A DNA stretch of 64,000 nucleotides, from the NCBI GenBank assembly GCA_012033055.1, contig JAAUPR010000003.1, positions 1 to 64,000 on the forward strand, in the 5' to 3' direction. The notes under the pieces are model-generated. The model saw only the letters and a program-made list of their open reading frames with translations, ran no database searches and was not told the DNA's origin. This document shows, one piece after another, positions 19,140 to 28,014 of this stretch. The position numbers were made by a program, and so were the translations under genes. Every line of letters starts with the position of its first letter. The stretch's first letter is position 1. The DNA is from Limnothrix sp. RL_2_0 (GTDB lineage Bacteria; Cyanobacteriota; Cyanobacteriia; Cyanobacteriales; MRBY01).

Positions 19140-19778
19140 TTAACCTGCGCCCAATTGGAGCTTGACCCAATCCTTGATGATGTCCAAAATGCTTAAGCCG
19201 CCGTTGAAGAAAACGTAGATTACCGAGACCATAATTACGGCAATTAAAAACGCAAAAATCACACCGCCAGCACTGATTAAACCGTCGTCTTCCTGCAACC
19301 CAAAGGCAATCAAAAATATGCTCATCGCAGGCAAGGTATTCGTCCCTGGAATGGGAATCATCATCGATGTAGCCATGATGGCGATCGCCACTCCCATGAC
19401 TAATTTCCCCCCCGTACTCTGGCACACCATCGGGAATCGAGGATGGGCGATCGCCTCAATTTTTTTAAGGATAGGTAATCCCTTCTGGAGCACCCCTTGA
19501 GCCGTCTCCGTTTTAAGCGTTTTCTTTTGCCAAGACAGCGGCAACCACAACTTTTTTCGCCCCATGATGAGCTGCACAGCCACCACAAAAATCAGCACAC
19601 CAAAAGGAGTCGAATAGCCCGGAGCCGGAATCGGCAAAGCGGAAGGAAAGGCTAAGAGTAGTAAAACAATCCCAAAAACCTTTTCCTCTGCCAAAGCAAT
19701 AATCTGAGCCAGACTCACCGTTTCACCACGGTCTTCCTCAAAAAAATAACGTTCCAATTCTTTCGACAGACGAGCCAT
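19140..19778 (-). CDS. exoD: ExoD-family exopolysaccharide synthesis membrane protein
   Basis: I choose MARLSKELERYF at 19778. The 212-residue protein has the ExoD pattern: 'ETVSLAQIIALAEEKVFGIV', 'LLLAFPSALPIPAPGYSTPF' and 'VLIFVVAVQLIMGRKKLWLP'. There are four or five membrane helices in total. ExoD is linked to exopolysaccharide production in rhizobia, and its biochemical function is unknown. The DUF3122 gene ends about 54 bases upstream on the same strand, so the two may form an operon. Confidence 0.85.
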   Translation of the reverse strand: MARLSKELERYFFEEDRGETVSLAQIIALAEEKVFGIVLLLLAFPSALPIPAPGYSTPFGVLIFVVAVQLIMGRKKLWLPLSWQKKTLKTETAQGVLQKGLPILKKIEAIAHPRFPMVCQSTGGKLVMGVAIAIMATSMMIPIPGTNTLPAMSIFLIAFGLQEDDGLISAGGVIFAFLIAVIMVSVIYVFFNGGLSILDIIKDWVKLQLGAG

Positions 19779-19832
19779 GGTTCCATCCAATATCAAGCGA
19801 TCAGCTATTGAGAATAGCGCAATCTTGTACAC

Positions 19833-20315
19833 CTAAGCGATTAATTTCCATTCCAAAACGACCGAAACCGGAATTTTCAAGATCACATTCTGTTTCGTCG
19901 GCAGCTCTAGAACAATCGGTTCATCCGTCGGTAACTGTTCCAAAATATCCGTCACATCGTACTGCCCCACGTTCGGAGTCGGCGCATTTTCTGCAAATTG
20001 GTCAACAGCTTGAAAATCCTGACCAGTTCTTGTGTGAATCAGTAAAGCATCGGGATGATTAAACTCAATTTGATCGGGGAATCCGACTAATCGCAACTCG
20101 ATATTGCTAACTGCTTCGCCCCGCACTTTTTTAAATAAAACCACTTGCCACGGACGGCGATCGATATCCCGCATAGATTGTCGCGATTGGTAGATCATTT
20201 CCCCCGGCACAAATTCATGTTGGCGCACTTCGGCAAAGCTTGGCGGCACAAATATCGTGTTAACGCAAAAAATCAGACTGAAAATCAGGCATAAACGAAA
20301 AAGAATGGTTTTCAT
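19833..20315 (-). CDS. DUF3122 secreted protein
   Basis: This 160-residue protein has a signal peptide (LFRLCLIFSLIFCVNTIF ... SFA) and a single beta-rich domain: 'EFVPGEMIYQSRQSMRD', 'PWQVVLFKK', 'IELRLVGFPDQ', and a closing 'VSVVLEWKL'. It matches the cyanobacterial DUF3122 family; the function is unknown. It is likely periplasmic or lumenal. It precedes exoD, and repeat family B begins 15 bases upstream of its start. Confidence 0.85.
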   Translation of the reverse strand: MKTILFRLCLIFSLIFCVNTIFVPPSFAEVRQHEFVPGEMIYQSRQSMRDIDRRPWQVVLFKKVRGEAVSNIELRLVGFPDQIEFNHPDALLIHTRTGQDFQAVDQFAENAPTPNVGQYDVTDILEQLPTDEPIVLELPTKQNVILKIPVSVVLEWKLIA

Positions 20316-20329
20316 AAATTGCTACCTAC

Positions 20330-20410
20330 AACTCAAACCCAACCGCAAAAATATTCACAACACATTTGCCTCCTTTTCAAAGGGAGGTGCCGAAGGCGGA
20401 GGGATCAAAA
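20330..20410 (+). repeat. Dispersed repeat family B, copy 3 (diverged)
   Basis: It shares 'CAAACCCAACCGCAAAAATATT' (loosely), 'CACATTTGCCTCC', 'AAAGGGAGGTGCCGAAGGCG' and 'GAGGGA' with copy 2. The two copies lie in direct orientation 40 bases apart. Confidence 0.7.
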
Positions 20411-20449
20411 TACCTAAGCCTCCTCGAAATTTCCACAAATAAACAGGGG

Positions 20450-20545
20450 GGCGATCGCCATCATAATCCCATCCCAAACCCCAAAATATTCGCTACCCAT
20501 TTGCCTCCCTTTGAAAAGGAGGTGCCGAAGGCGGAGGGAGCAAAT
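20450..20545 (+). repeat. Dispersed repeat family B, copy 2
   Basis: It begins at a HIP1 site, continues 'ATCATAATCCCATCCCAAAC', 'CCCAAAATATTCGCTACC' and 'TTTGCCTCCCTTTG', and ends 'GGTGCCGAAGGCGGAGGGAG'. It abuts the zds stop codon, so it forms the 3' untranslated region of that gene. The mirror copy is at 914-1008. Confidence 0.8.
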
Positions 20546-20546
20546 C

Positions 20547-22007
20547 TTAGACCGTCGCCGGAACCTTACCGAATTGATCCGCTTTTTTCAAAATTGCCTC
20601 AGCCGCCTGACGACCCGAAATCGTCGCCCCTTCCATACTGTCGATATAGTCCTGCTGCGTATAGCTGCCCGCAAGGAACAAATTAGAAATAGGTGAATCC
20701 TGAGCCGGACGGAAGGGATCCATACCCGGTGCTTCCCGATAGAGAGATTGAGCCAACTTCACCACACTAGACCAAGTCATATTCAGTTCGCGGGAAGAAG
20801 GGAAAAGCTTATGGACTTGCGCCAAAACATGCTCAGTGATCTCTTCGTTGCTCTTCTTGATAAATGGATCACCCGGAGTCAAAACCAGTTGCAACAGCGA
20901 ACCTTCCCCTTCTTTGTAATAGCCACTAGGACTAGACAAAGCGAGATCTGAGAAACAAGAGAAATCAGCTTGGTGGGTGTAGAGCAAATTGTCGATGCCC
21001 TCAGCCTTATCTAATTGCTTACGCTTTTCGGGGTCATTCATTTCCGTTACCCAGCCGTCAAAACGGAGCTGAACGGTCGCGACCGGAACCGCATCAAGCT
21101 TATAAATATTGTCAAATTCAGACCATTTACGCCAATCGTCAGGAATGATCCGCTGGATGCCTGGAATATCTAGGGCAAAAACGTAGGTATCGGCAGTGAC
21201 AGTGTTTTCTGTTTCGCCATTATTAACGACAATGCCATCAATTTTCGCTGTGCCGTCGAGGGTGTAATGAACGTCTTTGACGCGGTGGCGGGTATGAATT
21301 TTTACACCCTTTGCTTCGAGATAATCGGTGATGGGCTTATGCAAATATTCGTGGGGAGACCCTTCAAGCATCCGCAGAACAGAGGCTTCAGTTTTCGCTG
21401 CGAAGAACATAAAAATGGTCAACATACAGCGGGCAGAAATGTTTTCGGTGTCGATAAAACCAAGGGCGTAGGCGATGGGGTTCCACATTTTTTTGAGGCT
21501 GCCATCGTTACCACCGTGGCTCCGGAACCAATCTGCAAAACTCACAGAATCTAGGTTGCGAATAGTTTTCATTGCCCCTTCAAAATCCACTAAACCCCGC
21601 ACAATGGGGCTTGTACCAAGGGCGAGGGAGTTAGCAGCTTTATCAATAGCAGAGAGTTGGGATGAGGTGAAAAATGCTTTTAGGCCATGGAAAGGTGCAC
21701 CGACGGGAAAGCGGAAATCGAGTTCGCCGACTTTGCCACCTTCGTTGATGAATTGGTGAGTGTGTTCTTTTAGTCGGAGATTGTTCCCTGCGCCAACTTT
21801 TTCCATAAGGGCAAAGAGATTGTAGTAGCAGCCGAAGAATACGTGGAGACCCATTTCGATGTGGTTGCCGTCTTTGTCTAGCCAACTGCCGACTTTGCCG
21901 CCGACGAAGGGACGGGCTTCAAAGATTTCGATTTCGTGACCAGCATCTGCCAATTCAACGGCGGTGGATAATCCTGCTAGTCCTGCTCCAACGATTGCTA
22001 CACGCAT
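20547..22007 (-). CDS. zds: Zeta-carotene desaturase (plant type)
   Basis: This 486-residue FAD enzyme opens with the dinucleotide-binding fold '[20 protein letters not shown]' and '[14 protein letters not shown]'. It has the ZDS-specific '[20 protein letters not shown]' and '[19 protein letters not shown]', and ends with '[20 protein letters not shown]'. The enzyme converts zeta-carotene to prolycopene on the thylakoid membrane in the poly-cis carotenoid pathway; the gene is also called crtQ. The stop lies against repeat copy 20450-20545. It is separate from phytoene desaturase, which is not in the window. Confidence 0.95.
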   Translation of the reverse strand: MRVAIVGAGLAGLSTAVELADAGHEIEIFEARPFVGGKVGSWLDKDGNHIEMGLHVFFGCYYNLFALMEKVGAGNNLRLKEHTHQFINEGGKVGELDFRFPVGAPFHGLKAFFTSSQLSAIDKAANSLALGTSPIVRGLVDFEGAMKTIRNLDSVSFADWFRSHGGNDGSLKKMWNPIAYALGFIDTENISARCMLTIFMFFAAKTEASVLRMLEGSPHEYLHKPITDYLEAKGVKIHTRHRVKDVHYTLDGTAKIDGIVVNNGETENTVTADTYVFALDIPGIQRIIPDDWRKWSEFDNIYKLDAVPVATVQLRFDGWVTEMNDPEKRKQLDKAEGIDNLLYTHQADFSCFSDLALSSPSGYYKEGEGSLLQLVLTPGDPFIKKSNEEITEHVLAQVHKLFPSSRELNMTWSSVVKLAQSLYREAPGMDPFRPAQDSPISNLFLAGSYTQQDYIDSMEGATISGRQAAEAILKKADQFGKVPATV

Positions 22008-22236
22008 TCTGCTTCACCTTATGGTCGTTTCTGAAAAAGTATTAACTATTGTAAACGATTGGGCGGGGCTGTCTGGGGAATCAGGCGATCGCCCTGTCTC
22101 TTGGGATATTCTTCGGACTCGCCATGTTACTAAAATTACCGGAGCTAGACATTTAAAAAATCTTGTCATGGCACAACTGAAGTGCGGTTAAATCTGACGG
22201 CGATCGCCTTTTTCATCATTTATTAATGCAACATTA

Positions 22237-22735
22237 TCAGTCTGACTGCTCCCAAGCATCGAGAACTTGCTGGGCGATCGCCGCGTATTGCTGGAACATT
22301 GGAATTTCGAGAAAAAATTGAATAATTGTTAGGGCTTCGTTGGCAAGGGCTATGGATTTCTGGCGATCAGAAACAGCCTGAAGATAAAAAATACTCAGAT
22401 TTCGTGAAGGTTTCGTATAACTGAAAAACCGCTTCCTTCAGTTGTGCCAGTTGTTTAAGCAGTTGTTGCAGTTCCCCATCCGTCTTGATCGCCCTTTCTG
22501 TTTTCCCGACTTCCTGAAAAATCCTGAGATCTTCTCACTTCTCATCGATCCTTTGTTGAAGATTCTGATAATCCAGCGACTGCACAAAGAAATTCGCCGT
22601 GTCGATATTGCCGATGTTGCAGATTTTCTCTGCCATAACCAAATTATCCAGTGTATCAATCCTTCCTTGGGGAAGGTGCCCGAAGGGCGGAAAGGGCTTC
22701 GATAGACTGCGTAATTCATCGAGAAGAACCCACAT
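22237..22735 (-). pseudogene. Decayed helical regulatory or effector-associated gene with a repeat at its 5' end
   Basis: Reading down the minus strand: the first codons come from a MITE fragment, then 'ICNIGNIDTANFFVQSLDYQ' and 'NLQQRIDEK', an in-frame TGA, 'EDLRIFQEVGKTERAIKT', 'LLKQLAQLKEAVFQLYETF', a frame change near 22400, and 'IFYLQAVSDRQKSIALANEA' to 'QQVLDAWEQSD'. The helical pattern resembles the linker after TIR-like or effector-associated heads in cyanobacterial conflict proteins. It is clearly inactive: one stop, one frameshift and a replaced start. Confidence 0.6.
22655..22732 (+). repeat. Internal fragment of the 152-bp MITE
   Basis: It shares 'ATCCTTCCTTGGGGAAGGTG', then 'CGAAGG', 'GAAAGG' and 'TTCGATAG', with the elements at 23717 and 57210. 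Both terminal repeats are missing. It provides the first codons of the decayed gene 22237-22735, which suggests insertion followed by deletion. Confidence 0.6.
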
Positions 22736-22769
22736 CTAGCCGCTCCGAAGAGAGGAACTTTTTACAACA

Positions 22770-22921
22770 CTAACTGAACACAACATTGTCAATTTTTTCG
22801 ATATTGTAAATTTTGCGATTATCCGTCACCGTACCGCCCCGATAAATAAAAACTTCAAACTGTTCACGATCTTGTTTTAGCTCAGAAGAAGCAGCAAGGA
22901 AAATTTTATTTTTTGCATACT
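22770..22921 (-). pseudogene. Remnant of a TIR-like 'SELKxDRE' effector gene
   Basis: One frame reads 'KNKIFLAASSELKQDREQF' followed by 'EVFIYRGGTVTDNRKIYNIE' and 'KIDNVVFS', then stop. The first half is the opening of a TIR-like head found in conflict and STAND proteins (K-I-F-L-A-S-S-x-E-L-x-x-D-R-x-x-F). The second half resembles the linker in the neighbouring remnant (NIGNIDTANFF). An internal deletion must have joined them. The start also needs one extra base after ATG. Confidence 0.55.
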
Positions 22922-23023
22922 GAGATCACAGAATTGCTCGTTCAACTTTATTATATTCAGATGTTTTTAAGGGAATCCAATTATCAAAAAAAATATTCCA
23001 CCAGAGTATTTGTAAATAGATTT

Positions 23024-23680
23024 TTATTTGGCCGCAAAAAAGGCGATCGTTGCAACATCTCGAATCCCAGTAATGCCTTGCCCAATAAATAGCAAAACAG
23101 CAAAAATATTGAGAGCAATATGAGCCTTCCGCCATTTGTGAGATCGGTCTTTGTAAATTTCTTGCACGATCGCCAAGGAAACCACCATCAAAATAGTTGA
23201 AGTTAAGCCGTAATAATAATGAGATAAATACCATTCACTACTGCGCCGAAAAATCCATTCTTGAGAACCAATAATAATTAATCCCATACTCGTGAGAGTC
23301 GCAAAAATGCCTCGCCAAAGTTTAGTTTTTGCGCGATAAAGGAAAGCTAAAGAGAGAATCGTAAAAATAAAAATTAGAATTATAAAAATTCCAAGAAAAG
23401 GATTTTCTGTCATCAAATGTTGTGTAATAAACCCTTTTGTAATTGTCGGGTGAGCTAATCCAACAAGGCATAAAATCACAACACTGCCTGCCATCCAACG
23501 ACCAAGCTTGACATGTTCCACTCCGACAGCCGGAGGAATCTTACTCTTTTTCCCTGTTGTCGTTTCCAGACGACGTTGGCGGACTTGTAGAGAGAAATAT
23601 GTGACAATTCCAATTAAGGGAAACACCCAAATCACCGCCAAGATGGGATGAATCCAAGTCGTAATCAGTGTGATATCCAT
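23024..23680 (-). CDS. DUF4079 membrane protein
   Basis: This 218-residue protein has about six hydrophobic helices. 'WIHPILAVIWVFPLIGIVTY', 'VEHVKLGRWMAGSVVILCL' and the conserved 'HYYYGL' and 'WRKAHIALNIFAVLLFIGQG' blocks fit the DUF4079 family. That family resembles cytochrome b561-like four-helix folds with conserved histidines. The electron-transfer idea is inference. It stands alone, with a MITE 37 bases upstream. Confidence 0.8.
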   Translation of the reverse strand: MDITLITTWIHPILAVIWVFPLIGIVTYFSLQVRQRRLETTTGKKSKIPPAVGVEHVKLGRWMAGSVVILCLVGLAHPTITKGFITQHLMTENPFLGIFIILIFIFTILSLAFLYRAKTKLWRGIFATLTSMGLIIIGSQEWIFRRSSEWYLSHYYYGLTSTILMVVSLAIVQEIYKDRSHKWRKAHIALNIFAVLLFIGQGITGIRDVATIAFFAAK

Positions 23681-23716
23681 AGTTTGATTGTTTTACGTCA
23701 TCTATTTGTTGTTCAT

Positions 23717-23868
23717 TAGAGTTCTTGCAAAAGCCTATAGATTAATCATAAATATCCTTCCTTGGGGAAGGTGGACGAAGGCTGAAAGGGGTTTCGATAG
23801 GTTTCGCAACTTACTGAGAACCCCCCTAGCTCCCAAGAGGGGAAATTTAGACTTATGCAAGAGGTCTA
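23717..23868 (+). mobile_element. 152-bp MITE, copy 1
   Basis: The ends TAGAGTTCTTGCAAAAGCCTA and (reverse complement of the right end) TAGACCTCTTGCATAAGTCTA are imperfect terminal inverted repeats. The interior shares 'AATATCCTTCCTTGGGGAAG', 'GAAAGGGGTTTCGATAGGT' and 'CCCCCCTAGC' with copy 2 at 57210-57362. It has no coding capacity. The parent transposase is not in the window. Confidence 0.8.
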
Positions 23869-24002
23869 TTTTATGAGCATTTGTAGAGAAACTCGAAATA
23901 TGAGCCTTATTCTTTAACGATGTATTAACAATATTGAAAATAAAAAAGGACATACAATCTGTACGTCCTACTAAATATTACGAGATGCAAATTTATGGAA
24001 AT

Positions 24003-25235
24003 TTACTTAAAAGCGGTTGTAATACGCTTCATTGCTTCATGCACATTGTCGCGGCTATTGAAAGCAGAAATACGGAAATAACCTTCCCCCGCAGCCCCAA
24101 AACCAGAACCCGGTGTCCCCACCACATTGCAATTGATGAGCAGCTTATCGAAGAAATCCCAGCTGGTCAGGCCATCGGGTGTTTTCACCCAAACATAGGG
24201 GGCATTTACGCCGCCATATACATCGAAACCAACTGCTTTTAGTTCTTTACAAATGATCGCTGCATTTTCGAGATAAAAATCAATCAATTCCTTGATTTGT
24301 GCTTGTCCTGCTTCGGAGTAAACTGCTTCTGCACCCCGCTGAACGATGTAAGAAACACCGTTAAACTTAGTGGATTGACGACGATTCCAGAGCGTCCAGA
24401 GTTGTACTTCTTCGCCATTAGAAGTTGTGACTTTCAGGGCTTTGGGCACAACGGTTAAGGCGCAACGGGTACCTGTAAAACCGGCATTTTTTGAGAAGGA
24501 ACGGAATTCAATAGCGCAGGTTTTTGCTCCTTCAATTTCGTAGATAGAGTGGGGTAAATTGTCGTCGGTAATAAATGCTTCGTAGGCTGCGTCAAAGAAA
24601 ATGATAGAGCCGTTGGCGTTGGCATAATCGACCCATGCTTTGAGTTGATCTTTTGTGGCGATCGCCCCAGTCGGATTATTAGGAAAACAGAGATAAATCA
24701 GGTCAACCTTTTCCGTAGGAATCTGTGCAACAAAATCATTATCCGCAGTGATGGGGATGTAGGTTAAACCACCATATTTACCATCATCGTCGGCATCGCC
24801 CGTGTGACCCGCCATCACATTGGTATCCACATAAACCGGATAGACGGGATCCGTAACAGCGATGGTGTTGTCCTTACCGAAAATGTCGAGAATATTACCT
24901 GTGTCGCACTTTGCGCCGTCGGATACAAAAATTTCAGACGCTTCAATATCGCAACCCCGCGATTGAAAATCATGGGCGGCAATTTTTTCTCGTAACCAAC
25001 CGTAACCCTGCTCGGGGCCATAACCTTTAAACGTTTGGCGATCGCCCATATCTTTTACAGCAACAGTCATCGCTTCGCGACAAGCCGCAGGTAAAGGCTC
25101 CGTCACATCACCAATACCAAGCTTAATAATCGGTGCATCGGGATTTTCCGCGATAAACGCATTCACACGACGGGCAATCTCTGGGAACAGATACCCAGCC
25201 TTGAGTTTGAGGTAATTTTCGTTAATTTTGACCAT
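24003..25235 (-). CDS. dapL: LL-diaminopimelate aminotransferase
   Basis: This 410-residue PLP enzyme converts tetrahydrodipicolinate directly to LL-2,6-diaminopimelate for lysine and peptidoglycan synthesis, the route used by cyanobacteria and plants. Family marks are '[20 protein letters not shown]', '[13 protein letters not shown]', '[11 protein letters not shown]' and the PLP lysine in '[16 protein letters not shown]'. Length is normal. It is monocistronic. Confidence 0.95.
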   Translation of the reverse strand: MVKINENYLKLKAGYLFPEIARRVNAFIAENPDAPIIKLGIGDVTEPLPAACREAMTVAVKDMGDRQTFKGYGPEQGYGWLREKIAAHDFQSRGCDIEASEIFVSDGAKCDTGNILDIFGKDNTIAVTDPVYPVYVDTNVMAGHTGDADDDGKYGGLTYIPITADNDFVAQIPTEKVDLIYLCFPNNPTGAIATKDQLKAWVDYANANGSIIFFDAAYEAFITDDNLPHSIYEIEGAKTCAIEFRSFSKNAGFTGTRCALTVVPKALKVTTSNGEEVQLWTLWNRRQSTKFNGVSYIVQRGAEAVYSEAGQAQIKELIDFYLENAAIICKELKAVGFDVYGGVNAPYVWVKTPDGLTSWDFFDKLLINCNVVGTPGSGFGAAGEGYFRISAFNSRDNVHEAMKRITTAFK

Positions 25236-25307
25236 AGGACAATGCAGTATAAAAATAAGCCGTAAAACAGATTAACCTATCATCCCATGGTCACGCAGAA
25301 GGGATTT

Positions 25308-25982
25308 TTACATTCCCAATGCTTGCCGCGTTACGCCGCCGACAATTCCATCAATCTTGAGTTTTTTCTGCTCTTGATAAGCCTGCACCGCCACCATTGT
25401 TTTGGGGCCAAAAACACCGTCCACTATTAAAGGCTTTGCCAACAATTGGTAATAGTTCAGCTTCGTTTGCAGAGTCCTCACCCTTTCGCCTTTCATCATG
25501 TTGCCCTTGACGTAGAACAAATTAGGCGAATTCGTTGCGCTAGTGGGAGCAATTACAGTTTTTGGGGTGGTCGTCGTCGCAGGTACAGCCGGAGCAACTT
25601 TGGTCGCTGGTAAAGCCACATATTTCTTTGCTACCCAGTTGCCGCTTTCCAATTCGTACCAGCCATTATCTTCTTTGACGATGCCTTTGAGGGTCTCGCC
25701 GTCATTGATGCAAGTAACCACCGTACCGAAGGGACTGCGCCGGGCATTAAGGCAAGTGGTGTTGGTGTTGACCACTGCGCCCTTAACGGGTGTGGTGAAG
25801 ATCTGTGATGTGGCGATCGCCGGGTTGATCATTGCCGGACTCCCCAAAAACAAAGCCCCTAAATAAGCAAGCCATGCCCCATTGGGAACTAATTTTAACG
25901 CAGAAAAATCTGGTAGCTGGGGTTCAATGCCTTGATTTTTTTCATAATATTCATAAGCATAGGCGATCGCCAAAGTATCCAT
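25308..25982 (-). CDS. SH3-like plus peptidoglycan-binding protein
   Basis: I choose MDTLAIAYAYEYYE at 25982. The 224-residue protein has a membrane or signal segment 'GAWLAYLGALFLGSPAMI', an SH3b-like domain ('TTCLNARRSPFGTVVTCIND' to 'NWVAKKYVA'), a Pro/Thr linker, and a C-terminal PG_binding_1 unit ('RTLQTKLNYYQLLAKPLIVD', then 'GVFGPKTMVAVQAYQ'). It is likely anchored at or exported to the cell wall. It has no catalytic domain. Confidence 0.8.
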   Translation of the reverse strand: MDTLAIAYAYEYYEKNQGIEPQLPDFSALKLVPNGAWLAYLGALFLGSPAMINPAIATSQIFTTPVKGAVVNTNTTCLNARRSPFGTVVTCINDGETLKGIVKEDNGWYELESGNWVAKKYVALPATKVAPAVPATTTTPKTVIAPTSATNSPNLFYVKGNMMKGERVRTLQTKLNYYQLLAKPLIVDGVFGPKTMVAVQAYQEQKKLKIDGIVGGVTRQALGM

Positions 25983-26249
25983 GGTATAGCTCCCTATAAT
26001 CCACAATTAAGATGGATTTTTTAGACAAAGAAATTGGTAGACATATCATCCAAAAGATAATCAAAAAATTATAATTTGAACCATATATTCCTATCCTAGG
26101 TAGTTAAAAGGAAAAGAGCACCCATTGTTTCAATTTTGAAAACAAATTTCTCTCTAAAGTCTCATTTGACATACTGAGAAGGGAATACCCATAGTTTTAA
26201 ATTTCTCCCAGTTCAGTAAGATGGCAATAGACCTTGATGGCACCCGGCA

Positions 26250-27080
26250 ATGAGCGCACAACTCCTCGAAAATCGATATCAAATTTTAAAAGAATTAGGC
26301 CAAGGGGGGTTCGGAGAAACATTTCTCGCAGAAGACCGCCACATGCCTTCCCATCGCCGTTGTGTAATTAAGCAACTCAAGCCCGTTACCAACGATCCAG
26401 CGGTGTACCAAGTTGTAAAAGAGCGTTTCCAGCGGGAAGCCGTCATCCTAGAGCGCATGGGCGAAGGCAACCGCCAAATCCCTAGTTTGTACGCTTATTT
26501 CACCGAGGGCGGCCAATTTTATCTGGTGCAAGAATGGATCGAAGGGGAAACCCTCTCCCAGAGGACTGAGCGGACTGGTCTGTGGTCAAGTACGGAGGTG
26601 ACTAAATTACTGGTGGGTTTACTGCCGGTACTAGATTTCATCCATGATCAAGGCATCGTCCACCGCGATATTAAGCCGGACAATATTATCCTGCGGCAAC
26701 AGGATCAATCCTCTGTTCTGATTGACTTCGGCGCAGTGAAGGAAACAATGGGCACGATGATGAATACGGCGGGACAAACGACGAGTTCGATTGTGATCGG
26801 TACGCCCGGTTTTATGCCCTCGGAGCAGGCGATCGGTCGGCCTGTTTTTAGTAGCGATCTATATAGTTTGGGTTTAACGGCAGTCTATTTACTTACGGGT
26901 AAGTTGCCGAATGAGTTTCATTCTGATCCGGCGACGGGGAAAATTTTGTGGCGATCGCCCAATGTGAACGTCGATAATCACCTAGCCAACGTCCTTGACC
27001 AAGCCATCTGCACCCATCCCCGCGATCGCTTCAGTAATGCCGGAGCCATGTTACGCGCATTACAAGCAGTAATCAATTGA
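26250..27080 (+). CDS. Serine/threonine protein kinase
   Basis: This 276-residue protein is a complete Hanks-type kinase domain: glycine loop 'ELGQGGFGETFLAED', 'CVIKQL' lysine, 'GIVHRDIKPDNIIL' catalytic loop, 'VLIDFGAVKE' (DFG) and 'VIGTPGFMPSEQ' (APE-like). It stops at TGA exactly where the next frame, a Pro-rich linker, TM and IMS-like domain, opens with a TTG. In cyanobacterial relatives these form one polypeptide. One missing base near 27077 would join them, so this is probably the front half of a single gene, 26250-27964. Confidence 0.9.
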   Translation: MSAQLLENRYQILKELGQGGFGETFLAEDRHMPSHRRCVIKQLKPVTNDPAVYQVVKERFQREAVILERMGEGNRQIPSLYAYFTEGGQFYLVQEWIEGETLSQRTERTGLWSSTEVTKLLVGLLPVLDFIHDQGIVHRDIKPDNIILRQQDQSSVLIDFGAVKETMGTMMNTAGQTTSSIVIGTPGFMPSEQAIGRPVFSSDLYSLGLTAVYLLTGKLPNEFHSDPATGKILWRSPNVNVDNHLANVLDQAICTHPRDRFSNAGAMLRALQAVIN

Positions 27081-27964
27081 CTGTGCCCGTCCCCCCCCAT
27101 CCCGATCCCCCATTCCCGAAACAGCCGCCCCCCCCCAAACCCGTACCCGATAGTCAACCCACCGTCGTTTCCGCCCCAGCCCCCAATCCCCAGCCCGTCA
27201 GCGTACCCACTGCAAGCGTTGCCCCAGCAGCCGTTGTTCATTCTCCCCGGCGCGGCATGGCCGATTGGCAAAAAGCAATTCTAACAGGCGGCGTAATTGG
27301 CGTATTTTTACTAGGCGGCGTTGTCCTAAACGATCAGTTATTTGGCAATAACAATAACACCACAGCAGATATTGATAATGGTGGCGATGAAACCACCGAA
27401 GAAGAAGTCAGCAATGTTGCGGGAAATGACTTGCCGACCATCGAAGATCCTCCCATTGAAGAGACGATTCCCCCCATCACCCCCGAACCGCCTGTAACTC
27501 CCCCTATCACCCCGCCTATTCCCACAGAACCCGCGTTACCGATTAATGAATTTGATGCCGAAGCAGTGGTGGTGAAATGGTTGAAATGTAAAAGTGAGCT
27601 ATTTGACTATCCCTATGATGTCTACTGCGGTGAATTGGTTTTGACGGGTAAAGCCTATGATCTCAACATTAAGCGCAGTGATGGGGAGTCGAGTTCTGTG
27701 GAATGGTTGCAAAACAATGGTTCCTACTACATCTTTGAGTCTCAAGCTATCGACGAAATTCGCGATTTCTCGATGGTGGGAGAAAACCAAGCGGTGATTG
27801 AACTAGTGGTCACGGAGTCCCGCACGCTCCATAACGCGCAAGATAAGGTGGACAAAAATGCGAGTGGTTATGACCAAAGGCTGGTGCGTTATAACCTCCG
27901 GTGGGCAGATAATACGTGGAAAATTGCGGATTACGACACTCTTGAGGTGTTGTGGGAAGAGTAG
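27077..27964 (+). CDS. Pro-rich/TM/IMS-like tail of the upstream kinase
   Basis: This 295-residue frame starts at TTG overlapping the kinase stop. A long proline-rich stretch is followed by one membrane helix (ILTGGVIGVFLLGGVVL) and an acidic spacer. The C-terminal domain (about 175-295) has 'AVVVKWLKCKSELF' and ends 'LVRYNLRWADNTWKIADYDT'. It fits the IMS-like (ARC6/DUF4101) domain often fused to cyanobacterial kinases, presumably as sensor. It is either a translationally coupled partner or the kinase's own C-terminal half. Confidence 0.75.
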   Translation: MTVPVPPHPDPPFPKQPPPPKPVPDSQPTVVSAPAPNPQPVSVPTASVAPAAVVHSPRRGMADWQKAILTGGVIGVFLLGGVVLNDQLFGNNNNTTADIDNGGDETTEEEVSNVAGNDLPTIEDPPIEETIPPITPEPPVTPPITPPIPTEPALPINEFDAEAVVVKWLKCKSELFDYPYDVYCGELVLTGKAYDLNIKRSDGESSSVEWLQNNGSYYIFESQAIDEIRDFSMVGENQAVIELVVTESRTLHNAQDKVDKNASGYDQRLVRYNLRWADNTWKIADYDTLEVLWEE

Positions 27965-28014
27965 GCTTCATGCTTGTAAATATTAGCTAAAACTGATTTT
28001 CTGAACGCTTACTA

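Noticed and set aside
20330-20545. The two direct family B repeats as a CRISPR array
   Set aside because: Only two units, about 80-95 bases long and diverged, without regular spacers or cas genes.
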